64,000 nt of DNA from Clostridium sp. OF03-18AA (GTDB lineage: Bacteria > Bacillota > Clostridia > Lachnospirales > Lachnospiraceae), in contig NZ_QUEP01000016.1 of assembly GCF_003478035.1 (NCBI RefSeq), positions 7,742 to 71,741 of the forward strand. Reading direction: 5' to 3'. This document shows positions 18,410 to 28,266 of the stretch, piece by piece. The notes under the pieces were generated by a model. It was given only the letters and a program-made list of their open reading frames with translations, did no database searches and had not been told where the DNA came from. A program made the position numbers and the translations under genes. How positions within the stretch are numbered: position 1 is the first letter of the stretch; each line of letters starts with the position of its first letter.

Positions 18410-21400
18410 ATGTATTTAAAGAGTATCGAAGTACAGGGATTCAAATCCTTTGCAAATAAGATCGTATTTGAATTCCACAACGGAATCACCGGCATCGTTG
18501 GTCCGAACGGAAGTGGAAAGAGCAATGTTGCCGACGCGGTCCGCTGGGTGCTCGGTGAGCAGAAGGTAAAGCAGCTCAGAAGTGCGTCCATGCAGGACGT
18601 GATCTTCTCCGGCACAGAGACAAGAAAACCCCAGGGATTTGCCTATGTGGCGATCACCCTGGACAATTCTGACCACCAGCTTGCCATCGATTACGATGAA
18701 GTGACGGTCTCCAGGCGGATCTACCGCTCCGGTGAGAGTGAGTACCTCTTAAACGGAAGCGCCTGCAGGCTGAAGGATATCAATGAGCTTTTTTATGATA
18801 CCGGTATCGGTAAGGAAGGCTACTCCATCATCGGGCAGGGACAGATCGATAAAATCTTAAGCGGACGCCCGGAAGACCGCAGAGAGCTTTTTGATGAGGC
18901 GGCCGGGATCGTAAAGTTTAAGCGCAGAAAGGCGATCGCCCAGAAAAAACTCGAGGATGAGAAGCAGAATCTCGTCCGCGTATCGGATATCCTGAGCGAA
19001 CTTGAAAAGCAGGTGGGACCTCTCGCAAAACAGGCGGAGACGGCGAAAGAGTATTTAAGACTCCGGGAAGAACTGAAGCGTTTCGATGTGAACCTCTTCC
19101 TTGCAGACCTGAAAGCGATCGAGGAGCAGAAACGGGAACTCGCACAGAAAGAGCACACCGTAAACGGCGATATGGAAGATTCCAAAGCCGCAGCCGAAGC
19201 TTTGAAAGAGGAATATGACCGGATCTCCGAGGCGGTCCGCCTGCTGGACGAAAAGATCACGGAAAAGCAGAATGCCGAAAACGAGGCGAAACTGTCCGCA
19301 GGAAACCTGGAAGGACAGATCGATGTCATAAAAGAGCAGATCCGCACAGAGGAACTGAATGCGGAGCACATCAAAAACAGGACGGCTGCCATCGATGAGG
19401 AGCTGGCGGCCAAAGAGAAAGAACAGGGATCGATCAGGCAGGAGAGAGAGGCTCTCGGGACCAGGATCCGGGAAGTGTTAGAACGACTTTCCGATGCGGA
19501 GAACACCGTAAATATTTCCGGCAGCCGCGTTGACAGTCTCGAACAGTCCATCGAAGAGTTAAAGAGTGCAAGGATCGAAGCACTGAATGAAAAATCAGAA
19601 CTCTCTGTAAAGAAGCAGAAGGATGTCACCACGCTGGAGCAGGTCCAGGTCCGCAGATCTGAGGTAGCCCAGAAACTCTTAAAAGTAAAGAGTGATGAGG
19701 AAAACTGGGATAACCAGATCTCAGAGCAGAACGAGCGTCTGACTGCCATCGATGCGGAGATCGAAAAACTCCTCTCCCAGGCGGAATCCCTGGAGGAAGA
19801 GGTGAAGGCGGCGAACGAAGAGATCCGCCGTTTAAACAGAAATTTAAGCCACACGGAACAGGATTACCATACGGCCCACACAAAACTGGAATCCTTAAGG
19901 AACCTTGCGGAGCGTTATGATGGATATGGAAACAGCATCAAGCGTGTCATGGAAGTCAGGGACCGTGTGAGAGGGATCCACGGCGTTGTGGCTGATCTGA
20001 TCGATGTTCCGAAAGAATATGAGATCGCCATCGAGACAGCGCTCGGCGGATCGATCCAGAACATCGTCACAGATTCCGAGCAGACCGCAAAAGTCCTGAT
20101 CGAACACCTGAAAAAGAACAAGTTCGGTCGTGCGACCTTCCTGCCGTTATCCGCGATCTCATCCGGGGATGGATTTAAGACGCCAGGCGCGCTAAAAGAA
20201 CCGGGAGCGATCGGGATCGCTGCAGATCTTGTCCGCGTGCGTCCGGAATATCAGGCACTTGCCAGATATCTCCTCGGCCGCGTCCTAGTGGTGGATCACA
20301 TCGACAATGCGATCGCCATCGCGAGAAAATACCGGCACTCCATCCGGATCGTAACGCCGGAGGGCGATCTCTTAAATCCGGGCGGTTCCATGAGCGGCGG
20401 TGCCTTTAGAAACTCCAGCAATCTTCTCGGAAGAAAGAGAGAGATGGAGGAGTTGGAGGAGGCATGTAAACGCGCGCTGACGACCGTCGATAAGATCCAG
20501 GCGGAGACCGTGTTCCAGGAAGGCATATTCCAGGAAAAGAGCGGGGAGCTGGAGTCGGTAAAGAGTGCTCTCCAGGAAAAATATCTGGAAGAGAATACGA
20601 CAAAGATCGCGTTAAAACAGCTGGAAGGAAAGAAAGAAGAACTTTATGAATCCTCCTCGGACATGAACCTGGAAAACCGTCAGCTGGAAGAACAGATCCA
20701 TGAACTCCGCGCAAGTCTCGCCGCGATCGCGAAAGAGATGGAGCGGCTGGAACAGGAAAACACGGAGCGGGAGACAAAGATCGGGACGGATTCCACCGCG
20801 TTGGAACAGGCAAAGGCCGACCGGGATACTGCATCTGCGGCGCTCTCCGAAGTCCAGCTGGAAGCAGCAAACTTAAAGCAGCAGGATTCCTTCCTCGACC
20901 AGAACATCCATCGTCTCGAAGACGAAAAAGAGCGGCTGCTCTCCGAAAGAATGTCTCTGCATGACGGACACACGGACAGTAAGCATGAGGTGGAAAAACG
21001 TCTGGCACAGATCGAAGAACTGAAGGAAAAGATCAAAGATGCCGGAAAGGATGCGGAAACGTACCGTCAGGAGATGGCTGCTGCCCAGGAAGAAAAAGCC
21101 GCGAAAAATGAGGCACAGAAAGGCTTCTTCGAAAAGCGGGAAGCGCTCTCTGCGAGGATCTCCGATCTCGATAAAGAACTGATGCGTCTTCAGAACCAGA
21201 ACGACAAGCTTGCGGAACGCCAGGATTCCCAGGTGGACTATATGTGGAATGAATATGGTCTCACCTTCTCGACAGCGGAGCTTCTCCGGGATGAGACCCT
21301 GACGAATGCGGCGGATATGAAACGCCAGATCGCTGAACGGAAGAACGCGATCCGCGGACTCGGAAATGTCAATGTCAATGCGATCGAGGATTATAAAGAG

Positions 21401-21967
21401 ATCTCTGAGCGTTACGAGTTCATGAAGACCCAGCATGATGACCTTGTCGCGGCACAGGATGCCCTCTATAAGATCATCGAAGAGCTGGATATCGGAATGC
21501 GAAAGCAGTTTACAGAAAAATTTGCCCTGATCCGGGCAGAGTTTGACAAGGTATTCCGGGAACTCTTCGGAGGAGGACACGGAAGTCTAGAGCTGATCGA
21601 GGACGAAGATATCCTGGAGGCGGGGATCCAGATCATCTCCCAGCCGCCGGGAAAGAAACTTCAGAACATGATGCAGATGTCCGGCGGTGAAAAGGCACTG
21701 ACGGCGATCGCCCTGCTCTTTGCGATCCAGAACTTAAAACCGTCCCCGTTCTGTCTCCTTGATGAGATCGAGGCGGCGCTTGACGATTCCAACGTCGACC
21801 GCTATGCGAAATATCTGCACAAACTGACAAAACATACCCAATTTATCGTCATCACCCACCGAAGAGGCACGATGCTCGCGGCTGACCGGCTCTACGGAAT
21901 CACGATGCAGGAGAAAGGCGTGTCCACGCTTGTCTCCGTAAACCTGATCGAAAACGATCTGAAATAA
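18410..21967 (+). CDS. smc: chromosome segregation ATPase SMC
   Basis: 1185-residue condensin subunit that extrudes DNA loops with ScpA and ScpB. The N-terminal head has VGPNGSGKSNVADAVRW. Two long coiled-coil arms (about 170-500 and 680-1000) flank a hinge with GGSIQNIV and GSMSGGAF. The C-terminal head has the ABC signature MSGGEKALTAIALLF and a Walker B CLLDEIEAALDD. The ribosome site (AATAGGAAAAT) is weak. ftsY follows after 13 bases. Confidence 0.97.
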   Translation: MYLKSIEVQGFKSFANKIVFEFHNGITGIVGPNGSGKSNVADAVRWVLGEQKVKQLRSASMQDVIFSGTETRKPQGFAYVAITLDNSDHQLAIDYDEVTVSRRIYRSGESEYLLNGSACRLKDINELFYDTGIGKEGYSIIGQGQIDKILSGRPEDRRELFDEAAGIVKFKRRKAIAQKKLEDEKQNLVRVSDILSELEKQVGPLAKQAETAKEYLRLREELKRFDVNLFLADLKAIEEQKRELAQKEHTVNGDMEDSKAAAEALKEEYDRISEAVRLLDEKITEKQNAENEAKLSAGNLEGQIDVIKEQIRTEELNAEHIKNRTAAIDEELAAKEKEQGSIRQEREALGTRIREVLERLSDAENTVNISGSRVDSLEQSIEELKSARIEALNEKSELSVKKQKDVTTLEQVQVRRSEVAQKLLKVKSDEENWDNQISEQNERLTAIDAEIEKLLSQAESLEEEVKAANEEIRRLNRNLSHTEQDYHTAHTKLESLRNLAERYDGYGNSIKRVMEVRDRVRGIHGVVADLIDVPKEYEIAIETALGGSIQNIVTDSEQTAKVLIEHLKKNKFGRATFLPLSAISSGDGFKTPGALKEPGAIGIAADLVRVRPEYQALARYLLGRVLVVDHIDNAIAIARKYRHSIRIVTPEGDLLNPGGSMSGGAFRNSSNLLGRKREMEELEEACKRALTTVDKIQAETVFQEGIFQEKSGELESVKSALQEKYLEENTTKIALKQLEGKKEELYESSSDMNLENRQLEEQIHELRASLAAIAKEMERLEQENTERETKIGTDSTALEQAKADRDTASAALSEVQLEAANLKQQDSFLDQNIHRLEDEKERLLSERMSLHDGHTDSKHEVEKRLAQIEELKEKIKDAGKDAETYRQEMAAAQEEKAAKNEAQKGFFEKREALSARISDLDKELMRLQNQNDKLAERQDSQVDYMWNEYGLTFSTAELLRDETLTNAADMKRQIAERKNAIRGLGNVNVNAIEDYKEISERYEFMKTQHDDLVAAQDALYKIIEELDIGMRKQFTEKFALIRAEFDKVFRELFGGGHGSLELIEDEDILEAGIQIISQPPGKKLQNMMQMSGGEKALTAIALLFAIQNLKPSPFCLLDEIEAALDDSNVDRYAKYLHKLTKHTQFIVITHRRGTMLAADRLYGITMQEKGVSTLVSVNLIENDLK

Positions 21968-21980
21968 TTGGAGGATTCAT

Positions 21981-22916
21981 ATGGAAGAGAAGAAAAAGGG
22001 CTTTTTCTCGCGCCTTGTGGAAGGTCTCACGAAGACCAGAGAAAACATTGTATCCGGAATGGATTCCATTTTTTCCGGCTTCTCCGCGATTGATGATGAT
22101 TTCTACGAGGAGCTTGAGGAGACTCTGATCATGGGAGATATGGGAATCCAGACGACCATGGCGGTCATTGAAGACCTGAAAAAGACCGTAAAAGAGCAGC
22201 ATATCAAAGAACCGGAGAAATGCCGGGAGGCGCTGATCGCCAGCATCCGTGCAAAGATGGACCTTGGCGAGAATGCGTATGAGTTTGAAAACAGGAAATC
22301 CGTTGTCCTCGTCATCGGTGTCAACGGTGTCGGAAAGACGACGTCCATCGGAAAGCTTGCAGACCAGTTAAAGACAGAGGGAAAGAAGGTTGTTCTTGCG
22401 GCGGCTGATACCTTCCGTGCTGCAGCGATCGACCAGTTGGCAGAGTGGGCAAACCGTGCCGGCGTGGAGCTGATCGCCCAGAAAGAGGGATCCGATCCGG
22501 CTGCCGTGATCTACGACGCGATCTCCGCGACAAAATCGAGAAACGCAGACGTCCTGATCTGCGATACCGCGGGAAGACTCCATAATAAGAAGAACCTCAT
22601 GGAGGAGTTAAAAAAGATCAACCGCATCATCGATAAGGAGTACCCGGAAGCTTACCGTGAGACACTCGTTGTTCTCGACGGCACTACAGGACAGAACGCT
22701 CTGGTCCAGGCCCGCCAGTTCATGGAAGCTGCCGACATTACGGGCATCATCCTCACAAAGCTTGACGGTACTGCAAAGGGCGGCATCGCGGTTGCAATCC
22801 AGTCGGAACTTGGGATCCCGGTCAAATATGTCGGTGTCGGGGAGAAGATCGACGACCTTCAGAAATTTAATTCCGAAGACTTCGTAAACGCATTGTTTGC
22901 GAAACAGCCGGAATGA
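21981..22916 (+). CDS. ftsY: signal recognition particle receptor FtsY
   Basis: SRP GTPase receptor for co-translational membrane targeting. At 311 residues it has the NG domain and only a short basic N-terminus, without the long acidic A domain of enterobacteria. [15 protein letters not shown] (G1), [16 protein letters not shown] and [10 protein letters not shown] are intact. It follows smc by 13 bp with a GGAGG site, so they form one operon. Confidence 0.96.
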   Translation: MEEKKKGFFSRLVEGLTKTRENIVSGMDSIFSGFSAIDDDFYEELEETLIMGDMGIQTTMAVIEDLKKTVKEQHIKEPEKCREALIASIRAKMDLGENAYEFENRKSVVLVIGVNGVGKTTSIGKLADQLKTEGKKVVLAAADTFRAAAIDQLAEWANRAGVELIAQKEGSDPAAVIYDAISATKSRNADVLICDTAGRLHNKKNLMEELKKINRIIDKEYPEAYRETLVVLDGTTGQNALVQARQFMEAADITGIILTKLDGTAKGGIAVAIQSELGIPVKYVGVGEKIDDLQKFNSEDFVNALFAKQPE

Positions 22917-23036
22917 CCGATGCATTTCAGGCAGAAAACAGCCAGATAAATGCCGGTATAGCAGACAACTATGGGAAAGACAGAAAAATGTTCCATCGAT
23001 GAGATCGATCAGGAATGAATATGAAGGAGAATACAA

Positions 23037-24269
23037 ATGGAAATGCAGGAACTTTCACTCGAAAAATTTGAAGAAGCATCTGAGATCGTAAAAAAGGTCA
23101 CTCAGGAGACAAAACTGATCTACAGTGAATATTTTTCTGAGCGCTACGGGAACAAGATCTACTTTAAACCGGAAAACATGCAGCGTACCGGTGCATACAA
23201 AGTCCGCGGCGCTTATTATAAGATCAGCCAGCTCTCACCGGAAGAGCGTTCCCGCGGTCTGATCACCGCATCTGCCGGAAACCATGCCCAGGGCGTTGCC
23301 TATGCCGCAAAACTTGCCGGTGTGAAAGCAACCGTCGTTATGCCGGTGACAACACCGCTCATCAAGGTAAACCGCACAAAATCCTACGGTGCCGACGTTG
23401 TCCTCTACGGAAATGTCTTCGATGAGGCATGTGCCCATGCATACAAGCTTGCAGACGAGCACGGATATACCTTCGTTCACCCGTTCAATGATCTGGAAGT
23501 TGCAACCGGCCAGGGCAGCATTGCGATGGAGATCATCAAAGAACTCCCGACTGTGGATTACATTCTCGTTCCGGTAGGCGGAGGCGGACTCTGTACAGGC
23601 GTCTCCACACTCGCAAAACTCTTAAATCCGAAGATCAAGGTCATCGCTGTTGAGCCGACAGGAGCTGCCTGCTTAAAGGCATCCTTAGAGGCCGGAGAGG
23701 TAACCACCGTCTCCAAGATCAACACGATCGCGGACGGTACCGCTGTCCAGACGCCGGGCGACAAGCTCTTCCCGTATCTTCAGGCAAACGTGGATCAGGT
23801 CATCACAGTGGACGACTCCGAACTGACTCTTTCTTTCCTCGATATGGCAGAGAATCATAAGATGATCGTCGAGAACTCCGGTCTTTTGACCGTTGCGGCT
23901 TTAAAGCATCTTGACTTCAAAGGCAAAAAAGTCGTATCCGTTTTAAGTGGCGGAAACATGGATGTCTTAACGATGGCGACAGTTGTCCAGAACGGACTGA
24001 TGCAGAGAGACCGTATCTTCACGGTAAGCGTGATGCTTCCGGATAAGCCTGGCCAGCTGGCAGCTGTTTCTGCACTGATCGCAAAAGAGCAGGGCAACGT
24101 GATCAAGCTCGAGCACAACGTATTCGCAAATGTAAACCGCACAGCGGGTGTGGAACTTACGATCACATTAGAGTCCTTCGGAACTGAGCACAAGGATCAG
24201 ATCATCAAGGCTCTGGAAACAGCAGGCTACTGCCCGGTAATCTCCAAGACTTCCGGAATTTATATGTAA
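23037..24269 (+). CDS. ilvA: threonine ammonia-lyase
   Basis: PLP-dependent deamination of threonine to 2-oxobutanoate. The PLP lysine motif RTGAYKVRGAYYKI is at about 43-56, and the PLP phosphate loop VGGGGLCTGVSTLA near 180. Residues 325-410 form one ACT domain (SVMLPDKPGQLAAVSALIA). The 410-residue length with a single ACT domain fits the catabolic-like or IlvA2 clostridial type rather than the 510-residue E. coli IlvA. GAAGGAGAA precedes the start. Confidence 0.93.
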   Translation: MEMQELSLEKFEEASEIVKKVTQETKLIYSEYFSERYGNKIYFKPENMQRTGAYKVRGAYYKISQLSPEERSRGLITASAGNHAQGVAYAAKLAGVKATVVMPVTTPLIKVNRTKSYGADVVLYGNVFDEACAHAYKLADEHGYTFVHPFNDLEVATGQGSIAMEIIKELPTVDYILVPVGGGGLCTGVSTLAKLLNPKIKVIAVEPTGAACLKASLEAGEVTTVSKINTIADGTAVQTPGDKLFPYLQANVDQVITVDDSELTLSFLDMAENHKMIVENSGLLTVAALKHLDFKGKKVVSVLSGGNMDVLTMATVVQNGLMQRDRIFTVSVMLPDKPGQLAAVSALIAKEQGNVIKLEHNVFANVNRTAGVELTITLESFGTEHKDQIIKALETAGYCPVISKTSGIYM

Positions 24270-24402
24270 TGATACCAGGGATTCTCCCGCCTCTGCGGGA
24301 GGTGTGATGAACGGACCTCCGGTCATGGAACGCAGTCAGGCATATATCAATTTGTCAAACTTCGTGAAATGCCCGACGGTCTGCTGAATAAGGGGAAAAT
24401 GT

Positions 24403-25653
24403 ATGTACAGAAGCGAAACTCAGACTGCTCTCAGCAAGAATATCCTGTATTTTCTCCGCTGGACCGTGATCTCTATTGTAATGGGAACCGTCTGCGGTCT
24501 CATCGGGACCATTTTCGGATACGGGGTCATCTACGCTCAGCGGCTGTTTAAAACTTACAGCTTTATGCTGTATCTCATGCCCGTGGCAGGTGTTCTGATC
24601 GTCCTTCTTCACCAGATGTTCCACGAGATCGGAAACCGCGGGACGAACCTGATCCTGGAGTCGATCTCATCCAACGAGAAGATCCATATGACGACCCTGC
24701 CGTGTATCTTTGTCTCCACGATCTTAAGCCAGGCGGTCGGCGCGTCTGCCGGCAAAGAGGGAGCTGCCTTACAGATCGGCGGCTGCATCGGAAATTATCT
24801 CGGGGATCTCTTCCATATGGATGAGAGGGACAAAAAAGTCATGATCATGAGCGGCATGAGCGGCTGTTTCGGGGCGATCTTCGGGACGCCTCTGGCTGCC
24901 GCCATGTTCGGGATCGAGGTCATCAGCATCGGTGTCGCTTATTACGCGGCCCTTGTGCCGTGCGTCTTTGCCTCCTTCATCGGTGCACAGATCTCCGGGG
25001 CGCTCGGACTTCACGGGGAAGCGTTCCAGATCCTCCATGTTCCGGAATTTTCCCTTGTACCGGCGCTCTACACCGTCGGACTCGGACTGGCCTGTGCGCT
25101 TTTAAGCGTCTGCTTCTGCATCCTGCTCCATGAGACCCAGCATCTCTACAAGAAAAAGATCGACAACGTTTATCTGCGCATTCTTGTGGCAGCAGTCCTT
25201 TCCATCGGACTCGCGCTGGTGTTCGGCAGGGATTACTGCGGATCCGGATTTAATCTTGTGGAACAGGCGGTGGAAGGAGATGCCGGATACCTGGCGTTCT
25301 TCTTCAAGATGGTCTTCACGGCGGTGGCCCTCGGCGGCGGCTTTAAGGGCGGAGAGATCGTTCCCACACTGGCAGTGGGATCCACATTCGGGTGCACGTT
25401 CGGACTGCTCACAGGCTTTGAACCGTCCCTGTGTGCGGCAGCAGGCATGCTCGCCACCTTCGTCGGCGTCACAAACTGCCCGATCGCGACCATGTTCCTC
25501 GGCTTCGAGCTCTTCGGCTTTGAGGCGATGCCGTATTTTGCGGTTGCCGTTGCCATCAGCTTCACACTGTCGGGATATTACGGGCTTTACAGCAGCCAGA
25601 AGTTCACATATTCAAAGATAAAGACCGAGTTCATCAACCGGAAAGCCCACTGA
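24403..25653 (+). CDS. ClC-family chloride channel or transporter
   Basis: 416-residue membrane protein with about ten hydrophobic helices. ClC selectivity motifs are visible: GKEGAALQIGG in place of GKEGP near 130, and GGGFKGGEIVPTLAVGSTFG near 305. No C-terminal CBS domains. It lies alone after ilvA; the 133-bp gap contains a CTCCCGC/GCGGGAG hairpin (24284-24301) that may terminate ilvA. I found no fluoride (crcB) riboswitch upstream, so a fluoride role is not supported; chloride/proton exchange is the default. Confidence 0.9.
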   Translation: MYRSETQTALSKNILYFLRWTVISIVMGTVCGLIGTIFGYGVIYAQRLFKTYSFMLYLMPVAGVLIVLLHQMFHEIGNRGTNLILESISSNEKIHMTTLPCIFVSTILSQAVGASAGKEGAALQIGGCIGNYLGDLFHMDERDKKVMIMSGMSGCFGAIFGTPLAAAMFGIEVISIGVAYYAALVPCVFASFIGAQISGALGLHGEAFQILHVPEFSLVPALYTVGLGLACALLSVCFCILLHETQHLYKKKIDNVYLRILVAAVLSIGLALVFGRDYCGSGFNLVEQAVEGDAGYLAFFFKMVFTAVALGGGFKGGEIVPTLAVGSTFGCTFGLLTGFEPSLCAAAGMLATFVGVTNCPIATMFLGFELFGFEAMPYFAVAVAISFTLSGYYGLYSSQKFTYSKIKTEFINRKAH

Positions 25654-25783
25654 TCAAGGTACGATTCCGGGGATTCAGTTAGAAAAAATGATCAAAAGCA
25701 ATCGGATATTTCGGAAAATATTTGCAGAACCCGATGACCGGGGATTTTCAGATCGGAAATCCCGCAGGGTACCATTGATCGGG

Positions 25784-25823
25784 ACCGGATGTGAATATTG
25801 TCGGGATATCCGGTTGCTTTTTT
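25784..25823 (+). terminator. terminator after the ClC gene
   Basis: ACCGGAT (25784-25790) pairs with ATCCGGT (25808-25814), then TGCTTTTTT. An additional GGGATTT/AAATCCC stem lies at 25741-25763. Confidence 0.75.
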
Positions 25824-25849
25824 ACTGCCAAGGTGTTATGATAAACGAC

Positions 25850-26090
25850 ACAGGTCTATTTACATGCGGTGCTGTCACAGACCGCCGGAGGATGGTTGTA
25901 CGATATCCCAAACGGCGATCTCTGAGAGTTAAAAGGGAAACAGGTCAGACGCCTGTGCGAGCCCGTCACTGTAGATCCGGAGTGCATGAATATTGTCCGC
26001 GTTATGCGGACAGTCACTGGCGAAACCTGCCGGGAAGGCGTTTCATGCATGATGATGGATGAGCCAGGAAACCTGCCGGATGCCCGTTTG
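25850..26090 (+). promoter_or_regulatory. cobalamin riboswitch
   Basis: The B12-box GAGCCAGGAAACCTGCC is at 26061-26077. Upstream are the other conserved parts: AAAAGGGAAACAGGT near 25930, GCCCGTCACTGTAGAT near 25963 and GTCACTGGCGAAACCTGCCG near 26013. It precedes a CbiK/ABC transporter operon, which it should repress when adenosylcobalamin is plentiful. The 60 bases after the box (GCCCG...CCGGGG) probably form the expression platform. Confidence 0.92.
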
Positions 26091-26149
26091 GAGGGGAAAA
26101 ACCAGCCGGGGACCTTAAAAAATCATTTTTCAAGCGAGGAGAAGAGTAA

Positions 26150-27175
26150 ATGAGAAAAGCAAACATCTACGCCGTTATGACAGCGGCAGCCGTATCCATG
26201 GCGATCCTTTCCGGATGCTCCGGAAGCCAGACAGCAGCGACAACAGCTGCGGAGACCACAACCGTTGCAGAGACAACAGCTGAGGAGACTACAGCCGCAG
26301 AGACAGCAGCTGCAGAAGAGGACGAGGAAAACTACAATACAGGAGACGCTTCCATGGATAACACAAGAAATCAGGATGAGATCGGCGAGAAAGAACTTCT
26401 TGTTGTGAGCTTTGGTACAAGCTACAATGACAGCAGAAGACTGACAGTCGGCGCGATCGAGAATGCGATCGAAAATGCATTCCCGGATTACTCCGTAAGA
26501 AGAGGTTTCACAAGCCAGATCATCATTGACCATGTAAAAAAGAGAGACAATGTTTCGATCGATAACGTGACAGAGGCTTTAAACCGCGCTGTTGACAACG
26601 GTGTCAAGACTCTCGTTGTACAGCCGACCCACCTTATGAACGGTCTTGAGTACACAGATCTTGTAAACGAGTTAGCTGATAATTCCGACGCTTTCGAGCA
26701 GGTTGCTGTCGGTGAGCCGCTCTTAACTTCTGATGATGACTTCAAGGCAGTAATCTCCGCGATCACAGACGCAACAAAAGAGTACGATGACGGTGAGACC
26801 GCGATCTGCTTCATGGGTCACGGCACAGAGGCTGATTCCAACGCTGTTTACCAGAAAATGCAGGATATGTTAAAGGAAGAGGGCTTTGACAACTACTATG
26901 TAGGTACCGTTGAGGCAACTCCGTCCTGTGAAGATGTCATCAATCAGGTAAAGGAAGGTTCCTACAAGAAAGTTGTTCTTGAGCCGCTTATGATCGTAGC
27001 AGGTGACCACGCAAACAACGATATGGCCGGTGACGACGATGACTCCTGGAAGAGCCAGTTTGAGGCTGCAGGCTATGAGGTAACCTGCCTTGTAAGAGGT
27101 CTTGGTGAGCTTGAGCCGATCCAGCAGCTCTTCGTACAGCATGCCCAGGCTGCAGTGAACAGTCTCGCAAAATAA
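26150..27175 (+). CDS. cbiK: exported CbiK-like cobaltochelatase lipoprotein
   Basis: Residues 1-23 are a lipoprotein signal ending in AILSGC (Cys23), followed by a Thr/Ala/Glu-rich linker (25-65) and a full CbiK-type sirohydrochlorin cobaltochelatase domain starting at ELLVVSFGTSYNDSRR. Candidate metal-site residues are in FMGHGTEADSN, GTVEATPS and VAGDHANNDMAGDDDDSW. The usual CbiK is cytoplasmic; this one should sit on the outer face of the membrane. First gene after a cobalamin riboswitch and ahead of an ABC importer. It may insert or strip metal, or simply bind a tetrapyrrole before import (inference). Confidence 0.88.
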   Translation: MRKANIYAVMTAAAVSMAILSGCSGSQTAATTAAETTTVAETTAEETTAAETAAAEEDEENYNTGDASMDNTRNQDEIGEKELLVVSFGTSYNDSRRLTVGAIENAIENAFPDYSVRRGFTSQIIIDHVKKRDNVSIDNVTEALNRAVDNGVKTLVVQPTHLMNGLEYTDLVNELADNSDAFEQVAVGEPLLTSDDDFKAVISAITDATKEYDDGETAICFMGHGTEADSNAVYQKMQDMLKEEGFDNYYVGTVEATPSCEDVINQVKEGSYKKVVLEPLMIVAGDHANNDMAGDDDDSWKSQFEAAGYEVTCLVRGLGELEPIQQLFVQHAQAAVNSLAK

Positions 27176-27190
27176 GAATGTTTAGATATG

Positions 27191-27217
27191 GGCGGTCGAG
27201 GATTCGGCCGCCTTTTT
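27191..27217 (+). terminator. hairpin after cbiK
   Basis: GGCGG (27191-27195) pairs with CCGCC (27208-27212) in a short hairpin with TTTTT. Expression of the downstream genes probably relies on read-through or a second start. Confidence 0.6.
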
Positions 27218-27325
27218 ATATAACCGGGAGGTGCACTTGCGGGAAACTCCAGCCTGCGAAAGGAACTTCAGGAAACCGTCCAGGATGCCCCAATGATTTC
27301 CGGTTACAAAAGGAGAGAAAACTTT

Positions 27326-28264
27326 ATGCGTAAATTAAAACAATTTTCATTAGCACTCGCAGTTGTCTGCGCTCTGTCCACAGCCTGCGGACAGTCCGGG
27401 TCGACAGAAACGACAGCTGCTTCTGCAGAGACCACGGCGGAAACAACAGCGGAAACTGCTTCGGCCGATGAGACAAAGGCAGCCGTTGCTTCCGGCGAGG
27501 AGACTGCCGCAGAACAGACACTTGACACGACGGGACTCGTCCCGGTATCTGCAGAGGATCTGAAAGAGGGAACCTACGAGATTTCCGTGGAGTCCAGCTC
27601 TTCCATGTTTAAGATCACATCCTGTACGCTGACAGTCAAAGACGGCGCCATGACCGCGAAAATGACGATGGGCGGGACCGGATACCTGTATGTCTATATG
27701 GGAACCGGAGAGGAGGCTGCAAAGACCGCGGAGACAGACCGGATTCCTTTCGAGGAGAATTCTGACGGAACACACAGCTTTACTGTTCCGGTCAAGGCCT
27801 TAAATGAGGTGCTTCCGTGCGCTGCATTCAGCAAGAAAAAAGAGAAATGGTATGACAGGGAGCTTGTCTTTGAGGCATCCGGGATCCCGGCAGACGCGCT
27901 TCTCAATTCTTCCTTAAAAACCGTCCAGGATCTCTCCCTTGCGGATGGAACTTACACCGCGGAAGTCTCCCTGAGCGGCGGATCCGGACGTGCATCCGTG
28001 GAATCTCCGGCTGTGATCGAGATCAAAGACGGAAAAGCGGAGGCGACGATCATCTGGAGCAGCTCCAATTATGACTATGTGCGGGTAGAGGAAGAGAAAT
28101 TCCTCCCGGTCAATACAGAGGGAAACTCCACATTTGTGATCCCGGTAGCTGGATTTGACAGCCCGCTTACGATCTTTGCGGATACAACTGCCATGAGCAC
28201 GCCTCATGAGATCGAGTATACGCTGACCTTTGATTCCAGTACCCTGGCGGAGCAGAAACAGTAA
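27326..28264 (+). CDS. lipoprotein with two tandem NEAT-like domains
   Basis: 312 residues. A signal peptide ends at LSTAC (Cys21), followed by a Thr/Ala/Glu-rich spacer to about 75. Two copies of a roughly 95-residue beta-rich domain follow. Copy 1 begins LKEGTYEISVESSSSMFKIT and copy 2 begins LADGTYTAEVSLSGGSGRAS; each then has a KDG turn, an aromatic/acidic middle and a closing FTVPV or FVIPV strand. This resembles NEAT haem-binding domains, an assignment by eye. A tetrapyrrole-capturing role would fit the B12-regulated operon. ATG at 27326 behind AGGAGA. The substrate-binding protein gene starts 2 bases after its stop. Confidence 0.75.
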   Translation: MRKLKQFSLALAVVCALSTACGQSGSTETTAASAETTAETTAETASADETKAAVASGEETAAEQTLDTTGLVPVSAEDLKEGTYEISVESSSSMFKITSCTLTVKDGAMTAKMTMGGTGYLYVYMGTGEEAAKTAETDRIPFEENSDGTHSFTVPVKALNEVLPCAAFSKKKEKWYDRELVFEASGIPADALLNSSLKTVQDLSLADGTYTAEVSLSGGSGRASVESPAVIEIKDGKAEATIIWSSSNYDYVRVEEEKFLPVNTEGNSTFVIPVAGFDSPLTIFADTTAMSTPHEIEYTLTFDSSTLAEQKQ

Positions 28265-28266
28265 AT

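Noticed and set aside
24270..24402. fluoride riboswitch before the ClC gene
   Set aside because: The gap contains only a terminator-like hairpin; the conserved crcB pseudoknot sequence is absent.
27293..27325. longer start for the NEAT-like lipoprotein
   Set aside because: The ATG at 27326 follows AGGAGA and starts a proper signal peptide; the upstream start would put polar residues in front of it.
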